The notes beneath the pieces were generated by a model. The model worked only from the letters and a program-made list of their open reading frames with translations. It made no database searches and was not told where the DNA came from. Shown piece by piece: positions 1-6,980 of a DNA stretch of 29,692 nt. A program made the position numbers and the translations under genes. Every line of letters starts with the position of its first letter. Position 1 is the first letter of the stretch. The DNA is from an uncultured Bacilli bacterium (GTDB lineage: Bacteria > Bacillota_I > Bacilli_A > RF39 > UBA660): assembly GCA_947591175.1 (NCBI GenBank), contig CANQDB010000005.1, forward strand, positions 1 through 29,692, written 5' to 3'.

Positions 1-561
1 TCTTCGCAAGTAGTGCCTAAGAGAAGTGATGATTTTATACCGGTATATGTCATAAACTTTGACTATTTAGATCGTCCAGTTGTTAAGGAAGATAAGATTA
101 TCTCTAAGTTTATCTTAAAGGAAGAGGATAGTTATAACAATTATCCAGTTAGTCCTGTGATTTTGCACATAAATCTTAACAAAGTTCAAAGGAAGTGGTA
201 TACTAAAGAAAAGTTAACTTCCTTAGAGCGAGCATTGTTAATGTTAGTAACAACTAAGAAGGAAGAATTAAAAGAGATAAGCGAGGGGAACGAAATTTTG
301 AAAGAAGTAGAGAAACATCTTGAGAATTTATCAAGTGATGCATTCATCTTAAGTGACTTATCTGATGAAGAAGAGAAAGAATGGATTCATGAGGTGCAAC
401 TAGATGATGCCAAAAAAGAAGGACTTGAACAAGGCTCTCAAGAAACCAAAGAAGAAATAGTATTTAAAATGCACGAAGATAACCTTTCAAATGAACTAAT
501 TGCTAAGTATACCAATCTTTCTTTAGAACAAATTGAAGAAATCATCGCGAATAGAGGCTAG
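1..561 (+). CDS. Rpn-family PD-(D/E)XK nuclease/transposase-like protein, C-terminal part
   Basis: The reading frame is open from base 1 and ends at TAG 559-561, so this is the C-terminal part of a gene that begins upstream. The first visible possible start is GTG at 13, but no ribosome site precedes it, so I do not take it as the start. The segment opens with a hydrophobic strand (VYVINFDYLD), continues with an ERALLMLV helix, then a Lys/Glu-rich linker, and ends in a small helix-turn-helix-like tail (LSNELIAKYTNLSLEQIEEI). This order matches the C-terminal half of the Rpn / PD-(D/E)XK nuclease family transposases, which are recombination-promoting nucleases common as multicopy genes in gut bacteria. 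The nuclease core itself lies outside the window, so activity cannot be judged. The family call rests on overall pattern and is fairly likely. Confidence 0.7.
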   Translation, partial: SSQVVPKRSDDFIPVYVINFDYLDRPVVKEDKIISKFILKEEDSYNNYPVSPVILHINLNKVQRKWYTKEKLTSLERALLMLVTTKKEELKEISEGNEILKEVEKHLENLSSDAFILSDLSDEEEKEWIHEVQLDDAKKEGLEQGSQETKEEIVFKMHEDNLSNELIAKYTNLSLEQIEEIIANRG

Positions 562-579
562 TCCTCTTTTTCTTTAACT

Positions 580-613
580 AAAAAAAAATACCACCGGATT
601 TAATCCGTGGTAT
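580..613 (-). terminator. Rho-independent terminator of the LCP-PASTA gene
   Basis: ATACCAC (588-594) pairs with GTGGTAT (607-613), and GGATT with AATCC extends the stem past one bulged base. Read on the minus strand, the stem is followed by a run of T (the A-run at 580-587). The stop codon of the minus-strand gene lies inside the hairpin, so the terminator overlaps the last codons. Going rightward there is no T-run after the stem, so it serves the minus gene only. Confidence 0.85.
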
Positions 614-2852
614 CTTCTTCATTAGGTTTAGTTGCAGGTTCTGGACTAGTTTCTGGTTCTGTTGTCGGCGGTGTCGTTGGTGTAGGAGTTTCCGTTGGCT
701 TTTGTTTTTCCTCTTCGTTATCAGCGACTACAATCGTTAAAGTAATCTCTTTAGTACCTTTAATGAAAGTTCCTTCCGCAATACTTTGTTTAATAATCGT
801 TCCAACCTTATTTCCATTTGCTAGAGCAACACTTACTTCGTTATATTTAACCGTAACACCTTTTAATTTGCTAACCCAAGTATTTACATCACTTTTAGTC
901 TTACCGACAAAATTAGGTATCTTACAAGCACTATTTTCACTATCGACTGAGCAATCTATTTTATTTGTAGTACCTGTACTAGGTTTACTATCTTCGGCAA
1001 GAGTCAAGGTAACCGTCCTATTAGGAATTAAATCTAACCTTTTCTTAGCCGGATAATTTTGACCTACGACCGCCCCATTCGAATTATTAGAGAAGACGAT
1101 TGTAATTCCATTTTGTTGTCCCCAACTAGCGGCATTTGCTTTACTCATACCAGTAAAATCAGGTAACAAGGCATATAACTTTGTACCACTATACTTACCA
1201 TTACCAATCATTTCCTGTTCATAAGGAGAATTAATCGAGAAAGTGAAAGTTTTGATAACTTTTGCATCTTCTAATCCTAAATTAACCTTCATAGCGTGGA
1301 CGACATCATCCAAACTCCCTTGATTAATAATTTGATCGGACAAAACTAACTGCATCGACTCATCGTAAATCATCTGGTCACTTGTCTTTAAGAACAATGG
1401 TTGGAAAGAGACAACTTCTCCTGATTCACTGTAACCTTTAGCAATTATATCCTTAAATACACTATATAGAGATAAGATATCATCCGTGGACATATTCATA
1501 TCGAGGTTCATACTGATTAAATCGAAAAGTTCCAATACTTTATCGACACTCTTAATATCTTTTACTTTAGCCAAAATTGCTTGAATAACTTTTTGTTGAT
1601 GAAGTCCTCTAATGATATCACTTCGTTGACCCTGATTCCATTCTTTAGCACAATAATTAGGCCAAGTATGACGGTTACGCGAATAGGCAAGGGCTTGTTC
1701 ACCATTCAAAGTTTGAAAACCTTTAGTAACGTACACCATGTTGTCACCAAATTGGCGATTACTATTTTGCTCACAGAAACTATATTCGACATCGACATCG
1801 ACTCCTCCTAAAGCATCGATGATACTGACGACAGCCTTAAAGTTAACTTTAGCATAGTAATCGATTTTAATACCTGTAAAGTTTTCGATTGTCTTAATCA
1901 TACAACTTGCTCCATACCAAGCCGCATGCGTAATCTTATTTTCCTTATGTCCTGCAAAACACATAATTGGTACATAAGAATCTCTTGGAATACTTACAGT
2001 CGTAGCCGTCAAAGTCTTAGGATTGAAAGTAACTAGTACCAATGAATCTCCATTAAAGGCCGCACTTTTATCCATACCATTTATTTCAGAATCGACTCCC
2101 ATCAACAATATAGTAAATGGTTCAGTAACGGAAGCTTTTTTATCACCTTCCGCTATGGTAAGCGAATCTTCATTTCGTAATGTTTCTTCTTTGAATGCGA
2201 TTTCTTTAGTAGTATCGGCAATATTTTCAAAACCCGGAATTGATTGGAACTTAGTAGCATAGTTTCGAGCAAGGAAGATAGCATCTACTTCGTTATTGAA
2301 TAAGGCATTTAACATACTAGGGAAATCTTCGTACTCTTTAATAGAATTCTTATTACTCCAATCGTGTTCGTTAATCATTTCTTGAGCAATTTTATATTCT
2401 TCGACTGCCTCTTTATCAGAGATGATTCCTAAATTTAAATTATTGACGTCATTTTCATTATTTAGAGGACTATCTACTAAAGTAACTAGACTTGTCGAGT
2501 AAGTAATAAACTCTTTGCTAGTACTAGAAAATCTCGAATACAAGTACTGAATACCTATACTTCCAAGAACACTAATCAAGATATAGAGAACAATAAATAT
2601 AAAGAAAGCAATTCTTTTTTTCTTTTTCTTCTTTTTCAACACCACGATTAAATATATGATGTAGATAAGATCGATAACTCCTAAAATTCCCATCAAGGTG
2701 TAACATATAACAGGTTCAGCACTTCTTATTAAAGATATATTATATATAAGAAACGCACTACAGATGAGAGCGATAAGAACCATAAGTTTCATAATGATCG
2801 GTTGAATTTTCTTCTTTGGTTTTTCTTCTTTAACATTTTCTTTTTTCTTCAT
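600..2852 (-). CDS. LCP (LytR-CpsA-Psr) family glycopolymer ligase with C-terminal PASTA repeats
   Basis: This 750-residue membrane protein has a Lys-rich cytoplasmic start, three membrane segments (about 22-42, 48-72, 81-103), an extracellular linker, and an LCP domain at about 244-432. LCP hallmarks are visible: FTILLMGVDS, VSIPRDSYV, KITHAAWYG, DALGGVDVDV, LNGEQALAYSRNR and the RSDIIRGLHQQ helix. LCP enzymes move wall teichoic acid or capsule chains from undecaprenyl-phosphate onto peptidoglycan. Two PASTA-like repeats follow (about 560-620 and 643-712; the second begins IPNFVGKTKSD), then a Pro/Thr/Glu tail. PASTA domains usually bind peptidoglycan or muropeptides and are best known from Ser/Thr kinases and PBPs, so the fusion suggests a ligase with its own wall-docking module. 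The start is supported by AAAGGTGG just upstream on the minus strand. It is transcribed alone, with its own promoter and terminator. Confidence 0.9.
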   Translation of the reverse strand: MKKKENVKEEKPKKKIQPIIMKLMVLIALICSAFLIYNISLIRSAEPVICYTLMGILGVIDLIYIIYLIVVLKKKKKKKRIAFFIFIVLYILISVLGSIGIQYLYSRFSSTSKEFITYSTSLVTLVDSPLNNENDVNNLNLGIISDKEAVEEYKIAQEMINEHDWSNKNSIKEYEDFPSMLNALFNNEVDAIFLARNYATKFQSIPGFENIADTTKEIAFKEETLRNEDSLTIAEGDKKASVTEPFTILLMGVDSEINGMDKSAAFNGDSLVLVTFNPKTLTATTVSIPRDSYVPIMCFAGHKENKITHAAWYGASCMIKTIENFTGIKIDYYAKVNFKAVVSIIDALGGVDVDVEYSFCEQNSNRQFGDNMVYVTKGFQTLNGEQALAYSRNRHTWPNYCAKEWNQGQRSDIIRGLHQQKVIQAILAKVKDIKSVDKVLELFDLISMNLDMNMSTDDILSLYSVFKDIIAKGYSESGEVVSFQPLFLKTSDQMIYDESMQLVLSDQIINQGSLDDVVHAMKVNLGLEDAKVIKTFTFSINSPYEQEMIGNGKYSGTKLYALLPDFTGMSKANAASWGQQNGITIVFSNNSNGAVVGQNYPAKKRLDLIPNRTVTLTLAEDSKPSTGTTNKIDCSVDSENSACKIPNFVGKTKSDVNTWVSKLKGVTVKYNEVSVALANGNKVGTIIKQSIAEGTFIKGTKEITLTIVVADNEEEKQKPTETPTPTTPPTTEPETSPEPATKPNEEDTTD

Positions 2853-2881
2853 GAATAAACCACCTTTCGTATCCTTTCTTT

Positions 2882-2910
2882 ATTATAGCGAAAAGAGAAA
2901 AAATATTCAA
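2882..2910 (-). promoter_or_regulatory. Promoter of the LCP-PASTA gene
   Basis: On the minus strand, TTGAAT (2905-2910) and TATAAT (2882-2887) are separated by 17 bases. This is a near-consensus sigma-A promoter about 30 bases upstream of the start codon. Confidence 0.8.
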
Positions 2911-2960
2911 CTCTAACCCCAAAAGTTATATTTAAAAATTCGCAAACATAGAATTAAGTG

Positions 2961-3016
2961 TACTATTTTTTAGTACCAAGAGAGATTCATAGTGTTTATG
3001 GTCTCTCTTATTTTTT
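2961..3016 (+). ncRNA. Candidate small RNA made of two hairpins
   Basis: Two hairpins in tandem lie between the divergent LCP and SipW genes: GTACTA/TAGTAC (2960-2976, T5 loop), then the U-tailed hairpin at 2978-3016. A TAGAAT at 2949-2954 could be a -10 box, but the -35 region 17 bases before it (TTATAT) is poor. No plus-strand gene lies upstream that would need this terminator, which is why a short independent transcript is considered. The case is weak without expression data; the hairpin could simply insulate the next promoter. Confidence 0.25.
2978..3016 (+). terminator. Intrinsic terminator upstream of the first SipW gene
   Basis: AAGAGAGA (2978-2985) pairs with TCTCTCTT (3002-3009), and the inner CATA/TATG can pair too. 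ATTTTTT follows. It points rightward but lies before the SipW promoter, so it ends either a small RNA or stray transcription. Confidence 0.65.
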
Positions 3017-3039
3017 GGCGCTTTTTTTTGTCCAAACTA

Positions 3040-3069
3040 TTGACGGGGGGGGGTCGAATTTTGTAGAAT
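3040..3069 (+). promoter_or_regulatory. SipW promoter with G9 tract in the spacer (candidate phase-variable)
   Basis: TTGACG (3040-3045) and TAGAAT (3064-3069) are 18 bases apart. Nine consecutive G occupy 3045-3053, so they include the last -35 base and fill half of the spacer. Change in G number would change the -35/-10 spacing directly. A second promoter of the same build lies at 14504-14535. Phase variation is inferred from this structure and is not shown by the sequence alone. Confidence 0.7.
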
Positions 3070-3083
3070 AAAGATAGTAGGGT

Positions 3084-3731
3084 ATGGTGAATAATATGGA
3101 AAAGAAAAAAACAAAAAAACACTTTAAAGTAGGGATGTTAATAAAGAGCATCCTTTTAGTAATAGTGCTTTGCATCTTTATGGTCGCAGGAATAATTCTA
3201 TTTAAAGCAAACACAAATCCTGATGCTGTTCCAGATGTCTTTGGCTATAAGCCGATGATTGTCTTATCAGGTTCAATGGAAACATCTATTTATGCTGGAG
3301 ACTTAGTTTTTGTTAAAGTCGTGGATACTTCCACTCTAAAGGAAAACGATGTAATCGCTTTCCGTAACGAAGCAAATACAGTAACGACCCACCGTATTAT
3401 CGATATCGTTTACGAAGAAGGTCAAAAGTATTTCAAAACTAAAGGTGATAACAACAATGCCGAAGATGCTAATTTAGTAGCAATGGACGATGTCGAAGGT
3501 GTATATAGTTGGCGTATTCCTGGCTTAGGTAACTTCTTAATGTTTATGCAACAACCGATTGGCCTTGCACTTGTACTTTTAGTTATCTTAGTTATTGGAC
3601 TTGCAGTCTTATACATAGTCAACAAGAAAGATGAAAAGAAATATCGCGCTGAAGACGAAAAAGAAAGAAGAGAGTTCGAAGAGTATAAGCGAATGAAAGA
3701 ACAACAAAGAATTAATCAAGACAAACAGTAA
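3084..3731 (+). CDS. sipW: SipW-type (ER-type) signal peptidase I
   Basis: Membrane-bound serine protease that cleaves the leaders of exported TasA/CalY-like proteins. From the first ATG (3084) it has 215 residues. An ATG four codons later (3096) has a comparable GGTG spacing and could be the true start. One N-terminal membrane segment (about 17-40) is followed by the catalytic SGSME motif with Ser64. The general base is His103 (TVTTHRI) instead of the Lys of ordinary bacterial type I peptidases, and KGDNN with Asp122 completes the Ser-His-Asp set typical of the SipW/archaeal/ER class. A second membrane segment (about 158-179) is followed by a charged, probably coiled-coil tail of about 35 residues. 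It lies directly before the exported proteins it presumably processes. Its promoter contains a G9 tract, so it may be phase-variable. Confidence 0.9.
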   Translation: MVNNMEKKKTKKHFKVGMLIKSILLVIVLCIFMVAGIILFKANTNPDAVPDVFGYKPMIVLSGSMETSIYAGDLVFVKVVDTSTLKENDVIAFRNEANTVTTHRIIDIVYEEGQKYFKTKGDNNNAEDANLVAMDDVEGVYSWRIPGLGNFLMFMQQPIGLALVLLVILVIGLAVLYIVNKKDEKKYRAEDEKERREFEEYKRMKEQQRINQDKQ

Positions 3732-3745
3732 AGTGGTTTATAATT

Positions 3746-3788
3746 AGCAGTAATGCTTTTTATAAAAATAATATTCTAGGATATTATT
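3746..3788 (+). other. Leader hairpins between SipW and the first TasA-like gene
   Basis: AGCA/TGCT with a GTAA loop (3746-3757) runs into T5 and resembles a very weak terminator. It is followed by a near-perfect palindrome, AATAATAT (3767-3774) with ATATTATT (3781-3788) around TCTAGG. The palindrome has no T-run, so it could be an operator or an RNA-stabilising 5' hairpin for the following gene. A TATAAT at 3739-3744 has no good -35. Confidence 0.35.
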
Positions 3789-3816
3789 CAAAACTGAAAA
3801 GAAAGGTGGTGAAAAA

Positions 3817-4434
3817 ATGAATAAAAAGAGTGTTAAAGTAACTATGGTTGTAGCGATGTTATTTGCAATTTCACTATACTTCGTAGGTGGAACTTATGCA
3901 CGTTACGCTAGTGATTTCTCAGGAACTGCTACAGTTGAAATTGCTAAATGGGCAGTAAAAGTAAATGAAAACGACGAAGAAACTGAACTTAGTTTACCTT
4001 TCACAGTCCAAAGTAATGAATTCGTAGTAGCAGGACAACTTGCTCCAGATGTAACTATGACTGCTGCCGTAGAAGTTGACTTAAAGGATACTGAAACAGC
4101 AGTAGAATTAGTTGTTGAAAAAGGTAGTGACTTTGATAGTACTATCACAGGCTTAGGATTGAGTGCTGAAGATATTACTCTTACAGTTGCTCAAGATGAA
4201 GGTAACGAAGAAACTGTTACAGGTATAACTGGCCAAGGAACTAGTTCTTCACCATTCATTATCCCACTTCAAGGAAAAGCAGCTTTCACTGAGACAAATG
4301 GTAAAGTTAAAGTTAATTTGACTTTAAAATGGGTAAATAGTGATTTAAATAATGAGAAAGATACAAAAGTAGGAAAAACTAACGAAAGCATAGAATTACC
4401 AATCACTTTGAAAGTACAACAACACATTGCTTAA
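3817..4434 (+). CDS. TasA/CalY-like exported fibre protein with SipW-type leader
   Basis: This 205-residue protein is probably a surface fibre subunit or related matrix protein. The leader has a short basic start, a hydrophobic segment (about 8-26) and GGTYARYASDFSGTA, which is the classic junction of SipW-dependent proteins (TYARY, then a small-residue stretch and AKWAVKVN). The mature part is rich in Thr, Val and Glu with alternating hydrophobic strands and no Cys, as expected for a beta-sandwich of the TasA/camelysin kind. There is no LPXTG sorting signal. AAAGGTGGTG precedes ATG 3817. It is the first substrate gene after the peptidase and is followed by a strong stem-loop that may hold back transcription of the genes behind it, so it is likely the most abundant product. 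The family assignment is good; fibre formation is inferred. Confidence 0.8.
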   Translation: MNKKSVKVTMVVAMLFAISLYFVGGTYARYASDFSGTATVEIAKWAVKVNENDEETELSLPFTVQSNEFVVAGQLAPDVTMTAAVEVDLKDTETAVELVVEKGSDFDSTITGLGLSAEDITLTVAQDEGNEETVTGITGQGTSSSPFIIPLQGKAAFTETNGKVKVNLTLKWVNSDLNNEKDTKVGKTNESIELPITLKVQQHIA

Positions 4435-4457
4435 GAATAATAAAAACCGGAAGCTTA

Positions 4458-4508
4458 AAAACTTCCAGTAAAGGTTATAACCTCTTTATAGTCTTTACTG
4501 GGAGTTTT
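4458..4508 (+). terminator. 16-bp stem-loop after the first TasA-like gene, probably a partial terminator
   Basis: AAAACTTCCAGTAAAG (4458-4473) pairs with CTTTACTGGGAGTTTT (4493-4508) along 16 positions with a single G-T wobble. Only four T close the stem, so readthrough is likely. GGAAG at 4450-4454 could pair with CTTCC (4462-4466) instead and would compete with the large stem. It may set the ratio of the first subunit to the minor ones, as in pilus operons. Confidence 0.6.
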
Positions 4509-4540
4509 AATCGAAGAAGAAAAGTGGTGATCGATGATAG

Positions 4541-5302
4541 ATGGATGAACAAGAAGAATACGAATACGAACGCAATAACGAAAGAAAATTTATAGTTTCT
4601 ATTATAATAATCATTATATTATTACTTCTCTTATTCCTTTTTGGTACAAGTTTTGGTTATATCGAACATCGAGATTTACATATATCCACAGGAAATGTTG
4701 ATATCTTCGATATCCTCATTGAAAATAATTGCCAATGTCCACCTAATGAACCTTGTAACAATCAACCATCATCGTGTTCACCAAATCGAAACCCTGGACA
4801 AGGTGGTAGTTCTTCAACTTCGAACAACCAAGTAGGAAGTGGCAATGAACAAGAACCTGAAGAAGAACCTAAAGAAGGTGTAGAAGTCTTCGACGACGAT
4901 ACTTATTACGGTGTAGATACTAAATTAAATATCTTCAAAAATACCTACTATGAAGTTGTCGAAAATAAAATAGCCCCTTTAAGTGAAAACTCTTACCAAT
5001 TTGTAATAAGAAACAATAACAACTTTAATATAACCTATTCTATTAAAGCCATAGAAACTAACGATTTCAATATCAAAATGCGTTATCGTTTAAGACAAAG
5101 TGATAAATTCTTAATTGGTAGTGCGGACGAATGGGTAACAGCCGATGAAATAGAACAATTTAATAGAACTCTACCAAGTAAAGAATACGATGTCTATATA
5201 CTAGATTGGAAATGGTTTGAAGGTGAAAACGATACCGAAGTTGGAATGGATATCGATGCTTATTACAAACTAAATATGGAAATTAAAGCGACCGAATATT
5301 AG
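4541..5302 (+). CDS. Membrane-leader TasA/CalY-like protein with Cys/Pro-rich linker
   Basis: This 253-residue exported or anchored protein has a charged acidic N-terminus, unlike an ordinary signal peptide, then a long Ile/Leu membrane segment (about 17-37). The segment after it (FGYIEHRDLHISTGNVDIFD) recalls the mature start of CalY/TasA-like proteins. Residues about 63-110 are a low-complexity linker with four Cys (NCQCPPNEPC, SSC), Gly/Ser/Asn and then Glu/Pro. Residues about 115-253 form a beta-rich domain ending in LDWKWFEGENDTEVG, a Trp and Asp/Thr pattern found in this family. The linker may place the domain away from the membrane or wall. AAGTGGTGA lies 10 bases before ATG 4541. It may be a minor subunit or anchor, comparable in role to TapA, but there is no direct evidence for that. 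Confidence 0.65.
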   Translation: MDEQEEYEYERNNERKFIVSIIIIIILLLLLFLFGTSFGYIEHRDLHISTGNVDIFDILIENNCQCPPNEPCNNQPSSCSPNRNPGQGGSSSTSNNQVGSGNEQEPEEEPKEGVEVFDDDTYYGVDTKLNIFKNTYYEVVENKIAPLSENSYQFVIRNNNNFNITYSIKAIETNDFNIKMRYRLRQSDKFLIGSADEWVTADEIEQFNRTLPSKEYDVYILDWKWFEGENDTEVGMDIDAYYKLNMEIKATEY

Positions 5303-5324
5303 AAGAAAGGGGTGTGGATAGAAT

Positions 5325-5897
5325 ATGTATAGAAAAAGATACCGTTTAAAAAAACGAATTAAAAATTTCTTGATATTCTATTGCTGCATCGCTTTCCTCT
5401 TTATTGCTAATTATACTTTTGCAAGATATATAACGACTACTTCGTCGACTAGTCAAATTGGAGTAGCCAACTTCCAAGTAAAAGTAAACGATGTAGATGT
5501 TGTTTTAGGAGAGACCTTTGAATTCGAATTAAGTCCTAATGCTAATACCTACAATAGTAAAATGGCTCCCAATTCTAAAGGTTACTTTGAAATAGAAATA
5601 GATCCTAGTGAAACTGAAGTTGCCCTAGATTACGAATTTCAATTTGACCTATCAAAAATCGATGAAGATGTTCACTTAACCGAATTCCACGTAAACGATA
5701 GTACCAAAATTGCTATTGAAGACAACGTGGTACAAGGAACAATCGATTTACCAAATCAAGATACAGGCTTTACGACAGATGATAAAACAAATCTCAAAAT
5801 ATACTGGGAATGGAATGAAGAAGGAGATATTATAAATCCAGTTATAACTGATACAAATATCGAAGTTACTTCCGTGATTAAACAAAAAATCGCTTAA
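5325..5897 (+). CDS. TasA/CalY-like exported protein with SipW-type leader
   Basis: This 190-residue protein has a basic start (RKRYRLKKR), a hydrophobic segment (about 14-30) and the SipW-type junction NYTFARYITTTSSTSQ, then a mature strand VANFQVKVNDVDV. This is the same layout as the gene at 3817 with little close identity, so the two are diverged family members. The rest is an acidic, beta-rich domain with KIYWEWNEEGD near the end. AAAGGGGTG precedes the start, and it lies 22 bases after the previous gene in the same direction. It is probably a surface or matrix protein processed by one of the two flanking SipW-type peptidases. No sorting signal or catalytic motif is visible. Confidence 0.75.
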   Translation: MYRKRYRLKKRIKNFLIFYCCIAFLFIANYTFARYITTTSSTSQIGVANFQVKVNDVDVVLGETFEFELSPNANTYNSKMAPNSKGYFEIEIDPSETEVALDYEFQFDLSKIDEDVHLTEFHVNDSTKIAIEDNVVQGTIDLPNQDTGFTTDDKTNLKIYWEWNEEGDIINPVITDTNIEVTSVIKQKIA

Positions 5898-5912
5898 AGG
5901 AGGAGAGATACA

Positions 5913-6431
5913 ATGACGAAACTTGTGCTTAAAAAGAAAATATATTTTTATGCCATTTTTTTTGTTTCGGTTTTGTATCTTTTTACTTTTAATGAAACAA
6001 ACAGTAGATATCTTGGTTCTTTACAAGCAAATAAAGATGTCTTAGCCGTTCCTATACTAAATCTAAGTAACGATAAAGTTACCTATACACCTGATAAGAT
6101 GAAACCGGGTGATGAAATAGAATACACCTTTGATGTTTTAAATACCGATTCCGGTAGGACTAATGAAATATTACTAGACTACTATTTCTTTGTCGATGTA
6201 GATTCTATAATTCCATTACAAGTTAAAATTTACGATATTAACGATACTCAAGAAGAGGAATTACCAATAACGAATAGTAAAACAGGTAATATAAGAATGC
6301 CTTTTGGAACTGAAACAACTAGGAAATACAAAGCGAAAATCATTTGGAATAGTGCCGACAATGATCTTCGTTATGTAAATCAAGAAGCCAAGATTACTAT
6401 TGAATTAAGAGGATCGCAAGTGATTAACTGA
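5913..6431 (+). CDS. Short TasA/CalY-like exported protein
   Basis: This 172-residue protein has a hydrophobic leader (about 9-26) followed by NETNSRYLGSLQANKD, a degenerate form of the TYARY junction in the neighbouring proteins. The mature part is beta-rich (VPILNLSNDKVTYTPDKM, then PGDEIEYTFDVLN), which resembles a small immunoglobulin-like or TasA-like sandwich that might pack against a partner. AAAGGAGGAG overlaps the previous stop codon and precedes ATG 5913. The last base of its TGA is the first base of the next start (TGATG), so it is translationally coupled to the second peptidase, which supports an enzyme-substrate relation. Confidence 0.65.
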   Translation: MTKLVLKKKIYFYAIFFVSVLYLFTFNETNSRYLGSLQANKDVLAVPILNLSNDKVTYTPDKMKPGDEIEYTFDVLNTDSGRTNEILLDYYFFVDVDSIIPLQVKIYDINDTQEEELPITNSKTGNIRMPFGTETTRKYKAKIIWNSADNDLRYVNQEAKITIELRGSQVIN

Positions 6432-6961
6432 TGTCAAAAAAAGTGAAAAAAGTAGTAAAAATTATTTTTTGGGTATTCTTAGCCCTGGTGGCACTTTACA
6501 GTATAATTATTATGGCTGAAAAAATCATTTGGAAAGATAAGACTCCTAGTTTCTTCGGCTATAAAAATTTTATTGTTTTAACAGGAAGTATGGAACCTAC
6601 TTTAAGTACAGGTGATGTCGTTTTTGTAAAAGAAGATGACAACATCGAAGTAGGGGATATTATTGCTTTTCATGAAGATGGTGCAGTTGTAACGCACCGT
6701 GTCACGGAAGTAATAACTAAGAACAATCGAAAAGAATATCGCACTAAAGGGGATGCTAATAACGACGAAGATATCGAAATTATCGAAACTGATGATATCG
6801 AAGGAAAATTTGCTTTTAAAATAAGTAAATTAGGTAGCATTATCCTATTTTTCAAAACCCCAGCAGGTATCTTCATATTGTTATCTATCTTTCTAGTAGG
6901 CTTCTTTATAGCCAATACGAACTTATTTGATAAGAAAGAAAAAGTAAAGAAAAAAGTATAG
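6431..6961 (+). CDS. Second SipW-type (ER-type) signal peptidase I
   Basis: This 176-residue membrane protease belongs to the same family as the gene at 3084 but lacks its long charged tail. It has a membrane segment at about 8-28, then FIVLTGSMEPTLSTGD with nucleophile Ser53, VVTHRV with His89 as base, RTKGDAN with Asp108, and a second membrane segment (about 136-162) ending in a Lys-rich tail. It keeps the Ser-His-Asp set, so it should be active. Its start overlaps the stop of the preceding substrate gene by one base. Having two SipW-type enzymes around a set of four substrates suggests that they divide the substrates or that one serves the GLUG protein that follows. Confidence 0.9.
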   Translation: MSKKVKKVVKIIFWVFLALVALYSIIIMAEKIIWKDKTPSFFGYKNFIVLTGSMEPTLSTGDVVFVKEDDNIEVGDIIAFHEDGAVVTHRVTEVITKNNRKEYRTKGDANNDEDIEIIETDDIEGKFAFKISKLGSIILFFKTPAGIFILLSIFLVGFFIANTNLFDKKEKVKKKV

Positions 6962-6980
6962 AATAAGGAGGTGAGTTCTA

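Noticed and set aside
600..1060. Long plus-strand open frame opposite the LCP gene end
   Set aside because: It mirrors the low-complexity Pro/Thr tail and PASTA repeats on the other strand, with no ribosome site.
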